From contig NZ_BAWM01000020.1 in NCBI RefSeq assembly GCF_000759675.1, positions 1 through 64,000 of the forward strand: 64,000 bases of DNA. The letters run 5' to 3'. A program made the position numbers and the translations under genes. The DNA is from Neobacillus niacini. Lineage in GTDB: Bacteria; Bacillota; Bacilli; Bacillales; Cytobacillaceae. The notes beneath the pieces are model-generated. The model was not told the DNA's origin. It saw only the letters and a list, made by a program, of their open reading frames with translations, and searched no databases. Below are positions 62,743 through 64,000 of the stretch, piece after piece. Each line of letters opens with the position of its first letter. The stretch's first letter is position 1.

Positions 62743-63915
62743 TTATGCTGTTGTAGAAAACATGTATTTTTTATAGTGATAGCGAATGGAGAAAATTAAA
62801 CCCATTGCTAACATATTCCCCATCAACGAACTACCTCCATAGCTGATGAACGGTAATGGAATACCTGTAATCGGCAGCACACCTATCGTCATCCCGATAT
62901 TTTGGAAAACGTGAAAAGTAATCATACTGATTACACCGACGCAAATATACGTATAGAAATTATTCTTTGTTTCCATACCAACCTTTGTAATATGGTAAAT
63001 CAACAAGAAAAATAAACTAACTAGCACACTTGCACCAATAAAACCATACTCTTCTCCGACGACACTAAAGATAAAATCGGTATGGCTTTCAGGCAAATAT
63101 ACTTCTCTATTCCCGTATCCTTTACCACCAGTTTGTCCTGAGCCAATTGCTAAGAGTGATCTTGTCAGCTGGTAACCTGCTGAACTTTGAAAGTTATAGG
63201 GATCCAGCCAAGAGTAGATACGGCTAAATTGATACTGCTGCACACCTAAATATTTTTCAAGAATCTCTGGCTTCAACAATACAAAATAAAAAATGACCGA
63301 AATAAGTGCAGTTCCAATTGAAAATATTGGTACTAGTAATTTCCATGTTATGCCGGAAATAAAAATCATCCCTAAAAGGATCGCTAAAAATACGAGCGAA
63401 GTCCCTAAGTCTTGCTTAATAATAAGCATTAAGGGTACCATCGTGACGACGCAAAGCTTTATTAGCAGCCAAAAATCAGAGGAAATGGTTTTAACTGGGT
63501 TCTTTTGGTGATGATCATCAATTACTTTTGCTAACGCTAATATAATAAAGATTTTGACAAACTCAGAGGGCTGGAGTGAACCAATCCCAGGTACCTTAAA
63601 CCAGTTTTTTGCTCCATTAATCACCGGGGCAATGCTTTCTGGCGCTATGATTAAAAGAACAAGTAGAAATATTCCTACTCCGTAAGCATACCAAGTTAAT
63701 TTTTTTAACTGGTCGGAGTCGAGCCTAATAACAGCGGCAATAATTCCACACCCAATTCCATAAAAGATAATTTGCTTTATAAGGAAGTTACTGTCATATT
63801 GACCGCTTGCCTGAGCACTATAAATCGATAAACAGCTAGCCAGAAATAATAAAATTAATATGAAAACAAGATTATAATCAAGTTTTGAAGTTTTATTATT
63901 AGATGATGTCATCAT
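62743..63915 (-). CDS. rodA: SEDS-family peptidoglycan polymerase RodA
   Basis: 390-aa polytopic membrane protein (about ten helices) of the FtsW/RodA/SpoVE family. Landmarks: APVINGAKNWF, LQPSEFVKI, the extracellular loop VYLPESHTDFIFSVVGEE with the catalytic Asp, and ITGIPLPFISYGGSS. Sequence is closer to RodA than FtsW/SpoVE, so a role in elongation-type wall synthesis is likely. AAAGGAGTGTGA precedes the ATG. Confidence 0.92.
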   Translation of the reverse strand: MMTSSNNKTSKLDYNLVFILILLFLASCLSIYSAQASGQYDSNFLIKQIIFYGIGCGIIAAVIRLDSDQLKKLTWYAYGVGIFLLVLLIIAPESIAPVINGAKNWFKVPGIGSLQPSEFVKIFIILALAKVIDDHHQKNPVKTISSDFWLLIKLCVVTMVPLMLIIKQDLGTSLVFLAILLGMIFISGITWKLLVPIFSIGTALISVIFYFVLLKPEILEKYLGVQQYQFSRIYSWLDPYNFQSSAGYQLTRSLLAIGSGQTGGKGYGNREVYLPESHTDFIFSVVGEEYGFIGASVLVSLFFLLIYHITKVGMETKNNFYTYICVGVISMITFHVFQNIGMTIGVLPITGIPLPFISYGGSSLMGNMLAMGLIFSIRYHYKKYMFSTTA

Positions 63916-64000
63916 TCACACTCCTTTATGTCAAAACCTCAAAAGGAACTTGTACATTATTTCATTATATTTTCTTATAGAGCAAAGCACAACTTATAAA

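Overview
The window is a low-GC Firmicute chromosome segment, almost certainly from a spore-forming member of the Bacillaceae (Bacillus sensu lato; a Neobacillus/Mesobacillus-type genome would fit, but genus is inference). Evidence: AGGAGG-type ribosome binding sites, many GTG/TTG starts, sporulation genes (Spo0E-like phosphatase, kapB/kapD, yutH, lytH, yunB, a YhcN/YlaJ lipoprotein) and a gene order that follows the Bacillus subtilis pgi-to-yusV part of the chromosome closely. This is core chromosome: I see no rRNA, tRNA, insertion sequence, prophage or CRISPR.

Layout. 0-15 kb (yug/kap block): yugN, pgi, an iron-dependent alcohol dehydrogenase, a glutamate-dehydrogenase-family gene beside rocD, the S1 protein yugI, a small XRE regulator, yugF, yugE, a PH-domain protein, an AlaX-type editing protein, a SOD-like lipoprotein, a lipoprotein cyclophilin, kapB and kapD. 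15-25 kb (yui/yum/yut): leucyl aminopeptidase, yuiC-yuiB-yuiA, a NUDIX gene, three flavin oxidoreductase genes (yumB, yumC, yutJ) interleaved with Fe-S genes (yutM, yuzB, yuzD, yutI). 25-38 kb: yutH-yutG-yutF-yutE, an EAL protein, yutD, yutC, lipA, lytH and yunB-F. 38-44 kb: the complete sufCDSUB operon. 44-50 kb: metNIQ under a SAM-I riboswitch, then metY and yusFE. 50-57 kb: yusG, gcvH, yusI and the fadNAE beta-oxidation operon with a perfect FadR operator. 57-63 kb: a Fur-regulated siderophore-iron locus (substrate-binding lipoprotein, two permeases, YusV ATPase, FhuF-like reductase, YusU) with five Fur boxes. 63-64 kb: rodA.

The notable content is non-coding. (1) Two arrays 14 kb apart (about 23.65-24.28 kb and 38.28-38.90 kb) consist of tandem units with an almost invariant 52-bp period, each unit carrying a CTCAT/ATGAG hairpin; the two arrays share stem and period but differ in loop and linker. 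The first array starts with two in-register units carrying a different hairpin, and a related hairpin follows it. (2) A modular palindromic element with GGCTGTG/CACAGCC ends occurs as 76-, about 185- and 301-bp forms, apparently built by nesting palindromes inside palindromes; two copies lie between a stop codon and that gene's terminator. (3) A second structured repeat (ends GCGGAAGCGCC and AGGCGCTG-AGCTAG) has four full copies and one collapsed copy, and its inner stem varies in sequence while staying paired; one copy lies inside the suf operon. Among proteins, the glutamate-dehydrogenase homologue has Ile at the position of the substrate-binding Lys.
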